From Adineta steineri (taxonomy: Eukaryota > Rotifera > Eurotatoria > Adinetida > Adinetidae): DNA of 64,000 bases. Position 1 is the first letter of the stretch. Each line of letters opens with the position of its first letter. The stretch lies in assembly GCA_905250115.1 (NCBI GenBank), contig CAJNOI010000171.1, positions 103,457 through 167,456 of the forward strand. Direction: 5' to 3'. Below are positions 13,325 to 24,760 of this stretch, in pieces. The translations under genes and the position numbers were made by a program. The notes under the pieces are model-generated. The model was not told where the DNA came from, ran no database searches, and saw only the letters and a list, made by a program, of their open reading frames with translations.

Positions 13325-13585
13325 ACGACAAAATCATTTTCATTGTTTTTTTTTGTTATACGAAAACAATACATCTATTCAAGAATATTTTATTTATGAA
13401 TGAAGTTTAAGCATTAACTAAAATTATTAATTGCTCTTGACAAATTCTAATAAATATTGTCTAATCGATCGAACGTTAATAGTGATATACCAAGAGTATG
13501 GATGAAGGTACGATCTTGCCTCGTCATACTCACACTCATTCACCCTCACTAATCGACGAGACAGTATTACTTGTTTTATATGAAT
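13325..13585. other. Intergenic with 3' UTR of the small gene
   Basis: Holds the AATAAA at 13449 and a GGATGAAGG / CACTCATTCACCC hairpin at 13494-13550; otherwise featureless. Confidence 0.5.
13494..13550. repeat. Short hairpin, dispersed TGGG/CCC family
   Basis: GAGTATGGATGAAGG is followed about 20 bp later by CATACTCACACTCATTCACC. It lies 170 bp 3' of the stop codon at 13324. Confidence 0.45.
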
Positions 13586-13985
13586 TGATTATTATATTTA
13601 AAGTTAAAATTAAAATAAAATATGTATAATAAAATTTAAATATTTAACAATACTTTATTTTATAACGTTTCGATAAACGAAGTTCATCTTCATGACCCAT
13701 TTAACGATGTAAAAGTTATTTTAATATTTTTTTTTTCTTTTTACCTATATCATATACGTGTAGGACGGTAAGACGGCGATATTGATAGAAGAATGAGTTA
13801 CTAGCTTTCTTCTTCCTTCTCAATATCTTATGATATACATAAAAAGAAAAAAACATTCAAATCGTTAAATGGGTCATGAAGATAAACTTCGTTTATCGAA
13901 ACGTTATAAAATAAAGTATTGGTAAATATTTAAAATATATTATTTAATTCTTTTTTATTTTAATTTTAAAGCTTAATTATAAAAT
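13586..13985. mobile_element. 400-bp foldback (long inverted repeat) element
   Basis: 13586-13706 is repeated in inverse orientation at 13861-13985. The central part (AATACTTTATTTTATAACG, then TTCGATAAACGAAGTT and CATGACCCATTTAACGAT) is almost base-perfect over about 65 bp, and the AT-rich outer 50 bp match less well. Weaker pairing continues inward (CTTTTTACCTATATCAT with ATGATATACATAAAAAG), so nearly the entire element can fold on itself. There is no open frame. This is a foldback or MITE-like DNA element, or a locus able to make a hairpin RNA. Confidence 0.75.
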
Positions 13986-14811
13986 CTATACTTAAATATT
14001 CAATAGTATCGATTGATAAGGAATATTTTTCATTCGAAATAATTTCATAAGAAAAGAATTGCTTACACTTTCGAAAAACTTGTTTTTATTAGAAATATTG
14101 CCTATATAATTTTTTTTTTATATATCTTTGAAGATAACTCATCAATATTGCATTGTAATAAATTAGAAATATTTTAAAACTTATATTTTTATCAATAGAA
14201 AACAAAAATATTTTTCATTGTACTGAATATCATAAGTTATGTTGGAAATAAGCAATTATTTCTCAATTTAGTATGAATATAAACCAAACAAAGCATGGTC
14301 TTGATCGCAAGGATAAAAAACAAACATATTAAACGAATAGCTCGATGTATTCCTATAGCTATATTTTGTATTTTTTTTCTTTCATTCTTTCTTACATAGA
14401 CATCAATTAAACCCTTTATAATGATACGTATTTTTTTGCTCTTTTTTTTCTCCTTTCGATTAATAATTCGATACCTTGTTGTATACAATACCATTTTTAT
14501 ATTTTTGATGAGTGTCTAATTAAACGAGATGACATATTTTTCTTCTCTTTGTATAATGATTTATTTCATTATTTCTATCTCTTTTGCAATCTAATAAAAA
14601 AAATCTTACCTATACTAAAATATTTTGCAAGGACATAAAAAAAGAAATATGTATTATAATGATATTATTTTTTATTTTCGAGATGAATGATAGCACATGG
14701 ATGGGGCGTCGCTCTTTTTTCTCTCTATCTTTCTCGCTCTCTCTCTTTTATGTGTGAAGATGCCTAACCATATATATCGTCGATTACTAACCGCATAATC
14801 ACAAATCCGCC
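13986..14811. other. Intergenic, AT-rich
   Basis: An 85-codon minus-strand frame at 14237-14494 is Lys/Ile-rich low-complexity sequence and is not called. Pyrimidine-rich CTCTCT runs occur near 14720-14750. Nothing else is recognised. Confidence 0.55.
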
Positions 14812-14820
14812 ATTATATAC
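14812..14820 (+). promoter_or_regulatory. TATA box of the Gly-rich gene at 14886
   Basis: ATTATATAC lies about 66-74 bp upstream of the ATG. Confidence 0.5.
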
Positions 14821-14885
14821 CAAAATAACAACACCACAACAAAACATACCTTATACTTTTATCTATACACGTAATATAAACAAAA

Positions 14886-15452
14886 ATGTATTCAACTGGT
14901 ATGTACAATTCTCAAGTTGATGGTCGTCGATTAGCTAGAGGCGTTGAATATGGAGCTTCTGGAGCAGTTCAAGGATTTGAAAATAGACGTGCTGTTGGTC
15001 TTGGAGCATTCCGAGGAGCCGAATTAGGAGCTAAAGCCGGATATCAATATGGACATAATGGACTTGGACAATATGGTGGTGGTATGAGACTCGGTGCTGC
15101 TGGACTCGGTGGTATGGGACTCGGTGGTGGACCTGTCATAACCGTTACGGTTCCATGGACACAACAATTTGGTATGGCTTACCAACAATTTGTTAATGGT
15201 GGATACGGAGGCATGGGTGGTATGGGTGGATACGGAGGTATGGGTGGATACGGAGGTATGGGTGGTCTCGGTGGTGGTCTTGGCGGTCTTGGTGGTGGCC
15301 TCGGAGGTGGTTTACCTATGGCTGGTGTTGCTAACTTCGGAGGTATGGGTGGTGGTCTTGGTGGCTACGGAGGAGGTATGGGCGGTTTAGGAGGTGGTAT
15401 GGGACAAGTAGTACAAGGTGTTCCAATTGGATTTGGTGTAACAACATATTAA
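14886..15452 (+). CDS. Glycine-rich protein
   Basis: Single-exon gene of 188 residues from ATG 14886. Residues 1-75 are mixed sequence with Ala/Gly/Arg repeats (RGVEYGASGAVQGF, VGLGAFRGAELGAKAGYQYG). A VITVTVPWTQQFG segment follows near residue 85. The rest is Gly/Met/Leu/Tyr repeats of GGYGGMGG and GGLGG type. There is no signal peptide. The VGLGAFRGAELG motif echoes the LGAFAGYELG unit of the 82-residue protein at 8003-8251. AATAAA is at 15580. The composition suggests a structural or phase-separating protein, but its role is unknown. Confidence 0.8.
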   Translation: MYSTGMYNSQVDGRRLARGVEYGASGAVQGFENRRAVGLGAFRGAELGAKAGYQYGHNGLGQYGGGMRLGAAGLGGMGLGGGPVITVTVPWTQQFGMAYQQFVNGGYGGMGGMGGYGGMGGYGGMGGLGGGLGGLGGGLGGGLPMAGVANFGGMGGGLGGYGGGMGGLGGGMGQVVQGVPIGFGVTTY

Positions 15453-15599
15453 ACAAATTGAAACTAACTTTATAAATCAAAGGATAATCATTTAATATCC
15501 TTGTTGTTTTTTTTTAAGGTAGCAAAGACATTTATATACACAATCTGTGTATTGTTTCTTTCTTTTTTGATTGATTAATAATAAAATTATAAAAACATT

Positions 15600-16580
15600 T
15601 GAATGTAATTTATGATAGTTATATATTATAATGAATATTTCACGAATGACTAGGTTAATAATAGAAAATATTTTTAAGGAATATTATTTAGTACGTTTTA
15701 AGAATTAATCATGAATAATAAAAAGAAAATTATTTTAAAAGAATCCGAGCAATTTATCTAGTTTAATAGAATTGTTTTTTTTTCTAAATAATTTTCTCAG
15801 CAGTTGCAGAATATTTATCAAGTAGAAGTTATAGTTTTATGTATTTACTCAACATTAGTTATTACTGAAATATTTAGTGTATGTTACAAAGTTCTGTTCT
15901 ATCAGGAATTGATATAAGTAAATTCTGAGTTTTGTTTTATTGAAGATATGTATTGAGGAAAGATGGATGATGTATTTATATGTTGATGTGAATACAACAG
16001 ATATGGACCAGTCATCGATTTTTTCACTCAAATTAAGTCAAGTTATTTTCATTGTCTTCATTTATTTACGAAAAATATTAGTATATAATGCTTTCATTCT
16101 ATACAAGAAAAAATAAATTATCAATAGAATTATTTTCTTGATTTATGTCAAGATTTAACAATAGTTTGTTTAAGTTTTAATTATTTAATTATTATTATAC
16201 AAACAGAACAATGTATTCTTGTTTATTTTTTATTGGGGAACGAAATGGCCAATAAAAAACTGATTTACGAGTTTCGAAATCCGTCGTTCTATTTCAACGT
16301 ACATTTATCCTGTGACAATATTTGCTCTTTTAAATTTCTAATTTTCTATTAAAATTCAAATTGTAATCAAAACTGACGTACATAAAACATTTAAACGTGT
16401 ATACTTTCACGCAGTTTTGAATTTAACAAATTCAAGCAGACAGAAAAATTTTCTTTACACTGAATAATTTCAGTTGTATTATTTTTGAAAAAAAATTCAT
16501 AAAAAAATTGTGCTACTTTAAATTTATTTTTTATTATTTATAAAGAATTTTAACATAAAGTAATACTTTGTTGACATTAC
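15600..16580. other. Intergenic, AT-rich
   Basis: No coding frame or repeat family seen between the poly(A) signal of the Gly-rich gene and the decayed coding relic at 16585. Confidence 0.5.
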
Positions 16581-16584
16581 CTTC

Positions 16585-17200
16585 CATTTGTTTCAAAACA
16601 AGATCTCGACCTTTATCTAAAATTATTTTATATCGTTGAAGATGTTTAATTTCTTTTGGGTCTTTATTTTTAATCGAGTTGATTCTTATTATCTTGAGCC
16701 ATAATATTAATATCTTTCTTATAATATTTTAATTCTGCTTCGAGACCATTTTCATGTCTTCTGATAAATATTTAACAATAAACTCAACTGTTCGTATATG
16801 ATTATTATTTGAATTTCGAGAGTTTATTATCTTCGTTAATTCGAGTTCATTTCGAAATTTAGTAACAATATTTTCTTTTATTATATATTCAAAGCTTTAC
16901 TATATATTAGATTTGTACTTTTATCTGTATTAAATCTATTGAGAAAAATCTGCTACCGGATTACTTCCGATAAAACTTTATTTTGAGTCGTATTTATTTC
17001 ATCAATTTCTTCTGAAATTATTTTTATACAATAAATACCTAATAGACCACGTACTATAATTACTAACTCAACGTTTTGTTAAGCTTCATAGAAATTATTA
17101 ATATTGACAAGTGCTTCAACGTGTTTTAAAAAAGCGTTATAATTGTTTTGCAATCGTTAATTAAACTTCTGCTATACATTTATACAATTCATCAGATTCT
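16585..17200 (-). pseudogene. Decayed coding relic, coiled-coil-like, family unknown
   Basis: Conceptual translation of the minus strand gives protein-like patches in shifting frames with interrupting stops: IISEEIDEINTTQNKVLSEVIR, then FRNELELTKIINSRNSNNNH, EFIVKYLSEDMKMVSK, LEAELKYYKKDINIMAQD and KDPKEIKHLQRYKIILDKGR. The charged, heptad-like pattern suggests a coiled-coil protein. I do not recognise the family, and no start or splice structure is preserved. A relation to the 100-residue frame at 22703-23005 is possible but unproven. Confidence 0.4.
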
Positions 17201-17279
17201 TAAGATATTGTAACACAAATTGTTTTTGTTTTTTAAATTTTATTTTATTTTTTTCAAGATTATTTCCAATCATTATTAC

Positions 17280-17335
17280 TTGGATGTGAATGTCAGATTA
17301 ATATTTATCTACATCCATATCCATACTCACTTTCA
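17280..17335. repeat. Short hairpin, dispersed TGGG/CCC family
   Basis: TGGATGTGAATG is followed by CTACATCCATATCCATACTC across a loop of about 17 bp. It lies 83 bp 3' of the stop codon of the minus-strand PARP gene. Confidence 0.45.
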
Positions 17336-17417
17336 TATGATAATTATCGCATTATTTAATGTAGTTTTAATCGGGAATAAATAAAAAATATATCAAAGAA
17401 ATCGTAAGCGTTCATTT

Positions 17418-20300
17418 TTACTTATAAGTAATTAAGTAGTCTGCATAAGCTTGAGCATCGTGATAAGTGACAAAAATATGACTACCATCAGTTGTTGAAT
17501 CGAACCCAATAGGTCGAGTCTTCATTGAGCCGTTACCTTTTGTTGTATTTCCAACTAGAACTCGTGCTAAGAACATGTTACGTTCACCAATTCCATTTGG
17601 TTTTGTATAGGTATGACTATAAGCTGCATTTGATGAAAAATAAACACCGACACCATACGCTGTTCCTAAGCACAACAACACAATCAATTTAAAATAAATA
17701 AAATAGAAATTAAACTTACCATTAACACCCGCAAAACTTCGATTGAAGCAATCGTCCATAATTGCATTAGCGGCATTATCAGGACAGCCGTGATACAAAT
17801 ATTTTTCGGTGTCGGTACTCAGACGTGCTTTAAAATGCTGACTATGTGCGAAATATTGAATATACCATCGTTCATTCTGAACACGCTCTATTCGTATAAT
17901 TTGTGTGTATTTTCCTTTCATAACCTGATCAAAATTAGTTGAGATTGATTTATATTCATCTGTTGTATTTGATAACTCAAAACGTATTTTCTTTTCATTG
18001 GATTTTTCCCACGCCATGGGTCGCTGATAATCGAATGATTCTCGAATATCTCCTAGAAAAAAGGTTGAATCTAACTAGTTAAAGAAAAGTTTGAGCTATA
18101 CCGTCTTTTGTTGCTAATACTTGCTTACAAAATTCATCATAAATATTTTGTTGATTAGGTTGTATTATGAACTTCACTGCAAGCGGCGTATTTCTCATAG
18201 TTAATTGATTTTTAACCTCTTTCACCATTGTTTTCACTACAACATCTACAGAACAAGCATGCTGTCCACATCCAAGGGCTGGGAATGCAAACGACGTAAA
18301 GTTATATGATAGCACATTTTGTATGACAGTCCAAATTAAATCAGTAAGAGATTGACGAAGTATTTGTTCATCTCTGTTAGGTTCCCATTTAACAAAAAAT
18401 ATTCGTTTGCAGGGTAAATTACCAGGTGGTGTGGAAATTAATATAGCGTTTGAATTGTTCTTGCATTCATCATTGTATGATTTGTTAACGTGATCACCAG
18501 CAACCTTTATGATTGCTTGTTTTAAAATTTGTGATGAGGAACTTCCAATGATGACATCGACCTACCATATCCAAAAATTAAAAAGTTATTTTATTATATG
18601 AACAAATATATCTATGTACCTTTTGTGCTGTTATGTCACCTTTCTCCACTTCAATAGTTCCTTTGTTGACAGCTAAAGTGATTGTTTTCACTGGTTCGAT
18701 TGGTGGCGGTGGTGCGGACACGGATGATGCTGATATTATTGGTTGTTGTGGTGCGGACACGGATGACGTTGATATTATTGGTTGTTGTAGTGTGAATGAC
18801 TGTGAGGATTGCAATGCATTGAGTTTCTTTTTAAATTCATCGTAAATATCAGTTCTTTCTGGTTGAATAATAAACGAAATCGAAATAGGATATTTTTGAA
18901 ACATTCGATGAGCTTCTCCAACCATCGCTTGTGCGACAATAGTGATTGAACATCCGAACTTCCCGCAACCGATAGCTGGAAATACGATACTTTGATACTT
19001 TTCTAGTACTGCTTTTTCTACAGCATCAGAAACAAACTTTTCAAAAGATTTATGAAGAAGCAATGCATCGGAATCTTTTTTCCACGGAAGGAAATAAACC
19101 ATTTTTGATGCGAGCTGTCCTTCAGCTTTAACAGCAATGATACATGAATCAGGATTTTGTTTTAACTGTGTATCATATGAAGCTTTAAAAAAGTCACCAC
19201 CAGCTTTACAAATAGCGTTGAATAAATATTCAGAAGAGGAGCATACCACTATAATATCGGTCTAAAATCGAATTGAAATATTTTTCCTATATAAAAAATA
19301 AATTGGCGAAAGTAACGTACTTGCTGATTTATTACATCACCTTTGCAAATATTAATCGCTGTTTTTTGATTTGCGCTAGTGGAGGAGTCCTGCAACGGAA
19401 AGTATTTCATTGTATTATTCTTATCCATCGTAAAAACAAACAACATAGACAATATGTTTGTGTTACAAAAATAAAGCTCAACAGCCTCATATCTATAATT
19501 ACCTGTGGCGTTACAGAAACAGTAGCGTGGGCTGTGCTGTTTTCCGTGTCTGACTTATTTTTTATCCCCGGCATAACTTCACGTCTCATTCCTATAAGCA
19601 ATTGCATTTTTTCGACTAAACCCATATCTTTAGCATCAACAACTGGCTTGGCCGTCGAAGCTGTTGGTAATGATAATGCCGCAGTAGACACAACACTTGT
19701 TATTGGTTGTGCGGAAACGGTTAGTTGCGATTGTTTTATACACAAAACCATCGCAGTTGATTTTGATCCATTCGGTAACCATGGTGCATCACTTGCTGAA
19801 ATTTTATAAAAATGACCTGCACACTGTAGTTTAGTCATATCACAAGAAGTTTGATCAGTGATAGTTGATACGTTATTATCTGTGATATTGTTTATAGTGA
19901 AGTACTTATTAGCATGGCCAATATCACATCTCTCGATGTGATAACCAACGTTTGTTGGTATTGCTGTCCATTTCAATCTGATTTGACATGAATTCCCTAT
20001 ACGTTTAGCTGAAAAGTCAAATAAGCATTGACATGCTCGAGGCCGTATTTTGACATCTGAAGAAGGTGGACTTATCGACTTCTCATTTATCGCTTTGATT
20101 TGAACTATATAACACTGTCCATTGATCAAATTCATTTGCACAAAGTAGTTGATACTTGTTCGCGACATTTCTGACAGCCACGTCTTTTGATTTTTAATCT
20201 GAATTTCATACATGGTTGCATTTGGAACGGTAGACCATGTAATAAAGGCGCATCCATCTCCATTTTTTACATTAATATTCGTTGGTGTTCTCAAGGACAT
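17418..20300 (-). CDS. FN3-FN3-macro-macro-PARP protein (putative mono-ADP-ribosyltransferase)
   Basis: Six exons: 19503-20300, 19321-19389, 18620-19261, 18102-18561, 17720-18052 and 17418-17665. They total 2550 nt, 849 residues. Residues about 4-190 are two fibronectin type III domains (YEIQIKNQKTW, GYHIERCD). A macro domain spans about 275-445 (INICKGDVINQQ, FPAIGCGKFGCS) and a second about 485-650 (VEKGDITAQK, FPALGCGQHACS). The last 185 residues are a PARP catalytic domain: YTQIIRIERVQNERW, YLYHGCP with the NAD-binding His, and YGVGVYFSSNAAYSH with the Tyr. The segment QAYADYLITYK covers the third triad position and lacks Glu there, as expected for a mono-ART. The layout is closest to PARP14/PARP15 but with FN3 in front. 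A TTTATTTCAG acceptor just upstream of the ATG hints at a 5' non-coding exon. Confidence 0.88.
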
Positions 20301-20967
20301 CGTTTCTGAAATAAATCGTGAAATTTTTTAGCAGTGTATTAAATGAATATACTGTATTAATACGATATCAATCAGATTCGATGATTTTTCCTGAAGGTAG
20401 CTTTCATCAAACTTCTAACTTTCTCACCTATATTAAAAAATATAAGTCAACGATAGAGAGGCGATATTTACTGTGTTGATGTCTGAGCATCAATTTACAA
20501 TGTTTCTAAGACAGCTGTCGAATTGGCGTCGAGACATTATGCATCGATAATAAATTATTTTACCAACATAAGATTTAACACATTGCGTGTCTGACGCACT
20601 TACCTTTCTCTCCTTACTGTGTGCAAGAATGCGCTTCGTCAAATGAAAAATCAAAAGTGACTGACTGGTTTTTTCCCCAGAATAACAGCCTTTTTGCTCG
20701 ACTCCGTCGCTCTCAAGCGAAGCAATTCGCATCTTTCGAAGCATGGAAAAATCGATCGACACTTCGATGCTTTTTTTTTCGTTCCATCAACATTCGTATG
20801 AAAAATGTAATCGGTTCGTGCTGAGGGTGGCAATTGGCTGCGTTGAATTATAATGGAGTAAGACACGTGAAAAAAATCTTATTTTACATTCCTTAATATG
20901 CTTTATGCACAATTTGCTAAAAGAATTCAAACGCGCAGCAATATTCTTCGACGTCCAACGACATTGT

Positions 20968-21035
20968 CTGTGGGTGAGAGTGTGGATGTTAATGTGTCTC
21001 CTCTATATTCATACACACCCACCCACACCCACACC
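20968..21035. repeat. Hairpin with TGTGGG-like arms
   Basis: GTCTGTGGGTGAGAGTGTGG is followed 30 bp later by CACACCCACCCACACCCACA. This is a member of the dispersed family, with near-telomeric CCCACA units in the right arm. Confidence 0.6.
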
Positions 21036-22702
21036 TTCGAATGGTTAATTCAATTAACAACTCTATAAAAGTTTCTTTTCAATTGTGAGAAACATATTTT
21101 AGTTAAAAAAAAAAACTTTCAATGAGAAATTATTTTGTCTTATATTTAGATAAATTAATTTCGAAACAAAAATATTCTAAATACAAAACTTTTATACTTT
21201 TCAAAAGAATTGTTATTTTAAATATTTATTTAATAATATTCTCATTATCTCATTAGAAAAAATAATTAGAAAACGATAGATGAGATGCGTTCTCACTGAT
21301 ACATTAAATCATATAAGAATAAAAAAGATCGTATTATTTAAATTAAAATTTATTTTTCGGTCATGAAATATATTTTGACACATAAAATACACAATGATAT
21401 TCATTCATAAAAGAAAATTTACTTTATTTTCAAAAAAATAAACGATTCTATTGAATTACTTTTTATTCTCATCAATCCCTAAAATGTTTATTTTATCACT
21501 TATCTTAGAAGTAAAATTGTAAAAATATTATCTTTATTTATTTTATTTTCTAATTAAAATTATGGATAGATCAAATTTAATAATAGAGAATGAGTGAACG
21601 TGATTGTGTGTGTGGGCAGCATTTTATTATTGTCAAATACCTTCACCTTTTCAAATAATATTAAAATAATCATCATGATTTTCGATTCCTATATCATCTT
21701 TTATTGTGAATGTAAGATTATTTGCATCGAATAATAACAGAACATATGCATTTTTTTCAATTTTATAAACGTTTTTTTATGATTTTTTTCCAGCATCACT
21801 TGGAGTTTCTAATATTCGTGTAAGATCCATTATGAATTTGAACTAAAGTGGAATCTCAGCGTAAGAAAAACTATTTATACAAATTCTTTCTTCTAAACTT
21901 TTTTCGTTATTTTTCTATTTTAATGTTCACAATAACATGCAAATAAAGTGTCATTACCATAAACAATATTGCTAATAATATTAGCCGGTTCTTTATATTC
22001 AATTTTATTTTTCTTAACAACATGATCATGAGATTTTTAACATCCTCAAGAATCAATGGTTTCCATGTCGTAAATCTGTATCTTTAATCTTATTGCGACT
22101 TTATTTCGATTTTTTTGTGTCCAAATAATATTTGATTATATATGTGATAGTAGGGTATCTTAAAGTAAAACATAACGTATATAGATTTCCATAAAAATCC
22201 TAAATGAAAAAAACGTCAATCAATAGTATTTTATCTCAATCAATGCGATAACTATTTTGCATAGAATAATTCAAATTTTTTGCTACAAACTGTTCTGCTA
22301 GTTGTCTACTCTCTCAATGTTAATTAATTATATCTTCGTAGAGTTTTCCAATGTAATCTTTTTGACTTAGATTTTAATTATAACATGCATAACATTTATC
22401 GAAATCCAGTAGCGCAAGTATTGCAGCTGTCGCTCCTAATGTTACTGACTTTTCCCTCATCGGTTCTTATTTGTACTAAATTATTTGATAATTCTTTTTT
22501 TTTCATCACCAATACCGAGCATGTGAATTACTAAAACAACTTGAACTGTATGAAACTTATGAAGATAGCTGTTTTTATTGTTAATATATTCGACCACAAA
22601 GTAATGACTTGCATTTTGAAGTATCCACAAAGCAAAAATATGTAATAAAAACTTTGGAATTGTATATCTCTTACATTTGCAATTCAATCGACGGTATCTG
22701 AT

Positions 22703-23005
22703 TTAAAAGATTATTTTTGTCTCTAAAACTAATCTTTCAAATTCAGTTGTAATTGTAAGATATTTTTTGCTTATATCTTCGTAAATATCTCGAAATTCCT
22801 TAAATCTCTTTCTTAATTTATCTACTATATAATCAATACTATGTTTTTGAATATTTTCATTGAACAAAGCATAACCATGAAATGCTTGATGTTCGATAAT
22901 AATAGAATGGCCAACACCACTTAAATCATGAATTAGTATAGTTCCTACTTTTGAAAAAGTATTCGAAGCTTTCGCTCGAGTTTCATAATTATTTAAAACA
23001 CCCAT
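22703..23005 (-). pseudogene. Uncertain 100-residue frame, probably the 5' remnant of a larger gene
   Basis: A balanced, protein-like sequence begins MGVLNNYETRAKASNTFSKV, continues with LIHDLSGVGHSIIIEHQAFHGYALF, and ends in a charged helix (VDKLRKRFKEFRDIYEDISKKYLTI). It stops after VLETKIIF. Downstream on the same strand (22280-22700) are short protein-like patches in other frames such as SVTLGATAAILALLDFDKCYACY. That pattern fits a decaying gene whose 3' part is broken. The family is not recognised; an intact small gene is the alternative. Confidence 0.4.
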
Positions 23006-23342
23006 ACGCTGAATATTTCAACTATATATTTACGATCTACATATAACTAATAAAGCTATTTATTTGACTTTTTTTCAAATGATTTAAACGTGAAACTTCC
23101 CAAAATGAAATTGCGGAGATGACACGATTTGAAAAAAATTCCAAATAGCTTGTAAATTCTTGATGCTATTGTGTATATGTGATGGTATGTTCGCATTGCC
23201 GAATAATTCGTTTCATTGATTGTATAGATTAATAATATTCGTAACTTTGTTTTCCAATCACGTACGCATTTTATTGCGAAAGAATATGCGCAGATTCAAA
23301 AAAAGTCTTCAAATATTTTAATCAATTCAAATCAACACGATG

Positions 23343-23397
23343 ACTGTGAGTGTGGATGAAAGATAGAGTAAAGAGACTCACATACACTCGCACCCCC
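23343..23397. repeat. Short hairpin, dispersed TGGG/CCC family
   Basis: ACTGTGAGTGTGGATGAAAG is followed by CTCACATACACTCGCACCCC across about 14 bp. Confidence 0.55.
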
Positions 23398-23568
23398 AAA
23401 TAAATTGAAAATTGCAAGTAGAACAACTATGTCATCATTTCATTCTTGATTAAAAAGAAAATGAATATGTTTACATAATGAAATGCAAACAATGTTATTT
23501 TTAAAACAATATATTCATCGCAAATAATAAATATTACTTCAGTTAGAAAGAAATCTCAATATTTATAG

Positions 23569-24723
23569 ATGCGTGAGTGGTCGATAACGCAAATTAATCC
23601 ATCTTATTCTCAAGATTTGACGATAAGCACAAACAGGATCACAATAGTTTTGAATGATATTTCTATTCAAGATGTTAATCAACATAACTCGAACGATCAA
23701 AAAGATAAAAGGTAAAATAAACTAGCAAACTGTTAAGTTTCAAGATACATTACATTGCTATTTTTTTAAGAAGGATGTCATCAAACAAACTCTCACAATA
23801 CTGCACATCATTATCACCATTCTTTTATGGTCTATTAATAGGTATACTCACAGCTGGTTTGGTATTAGCCATCGTTACTGCACTCTGGCTAACGTCTTCA
23901 AAACAAACATTGACAACACAGAGTAAATATCAAAACTCTTTGCTTTAAAAGTTTGATCAAAATTTCATTAGCTAGTGACTTCTGAAATGATGCTTTCATA
24001 TGCTAGTACATCCTACAACTCAATATATTTTAATTACTTCTTGCATATCTGACCGTTAATATATGCGTAATACACATACATATTTTTAAAACTTCAAAAT
24101 CTCGAGATTTTTCGATGATTTTTTATTGAAAAAAATCTTCATGTAATGAGAGAATCCTATTAAAACGAAAAGATTGTATCGAATAAATTGAAATTTTAAT
24201 TAAAAGATAAGGTATCCTCTCAAAAGAAAAGAAAAGCAAGCCTTGAAAAGTTCGATCTTACAATTTTTCTGTTTCTCCTTAAAATACAAACCAAATTTCA
24301 ATTTTGTTTTAAATCAAAACATAAACAAAATATTAAAGGTCTCCAATCAAATTTTGTATCTAGTTTAGAAATTCTCTGACAAAGAAGAAAAATATTAGCA
24401 TTTTATTTCTTTTCGGAATTATTTAGTTACTTAAGAAAACAGATAAAGGGTGATGCTACTAAAAATTTTGATAGTCATTTTTAATTCATTCACTATTATT
24501 ATTGTTATCTTGACCACCTGGATAATTAATAAGTAAAAAATAGATAATTCTTCATCGAAAAAGAAAAATAACAAGAGTATTTCACGAATATATTCATTTC
24601 GGTTTTCCTAAATACAGATATTTGTATTTAGCTGTGACAAAAACAGTTACAACGATATCTTCAACCACAACAAAATCTACATCATCCACATCCACAACCT
24701 CAACCTCTACGACTTCCACATCC

Positions 24724-24760
<37 letters not shown>

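Larger units (their letters stand above)
20301..23568. other. Intergenic region with one uncertain minus-strand frame
   Basis: 20400-20870 is less AT-rich, with several TCGA-containing short frames on both strands that lack ATG starts and conserved features; it may include the 5' leader of the PARP gene. Beyond it the region is AT-rich, with hairpins at 20968-21035 and 23343-23397 and a possible gene fragment at 22703-23005. Confidence 0.5.
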
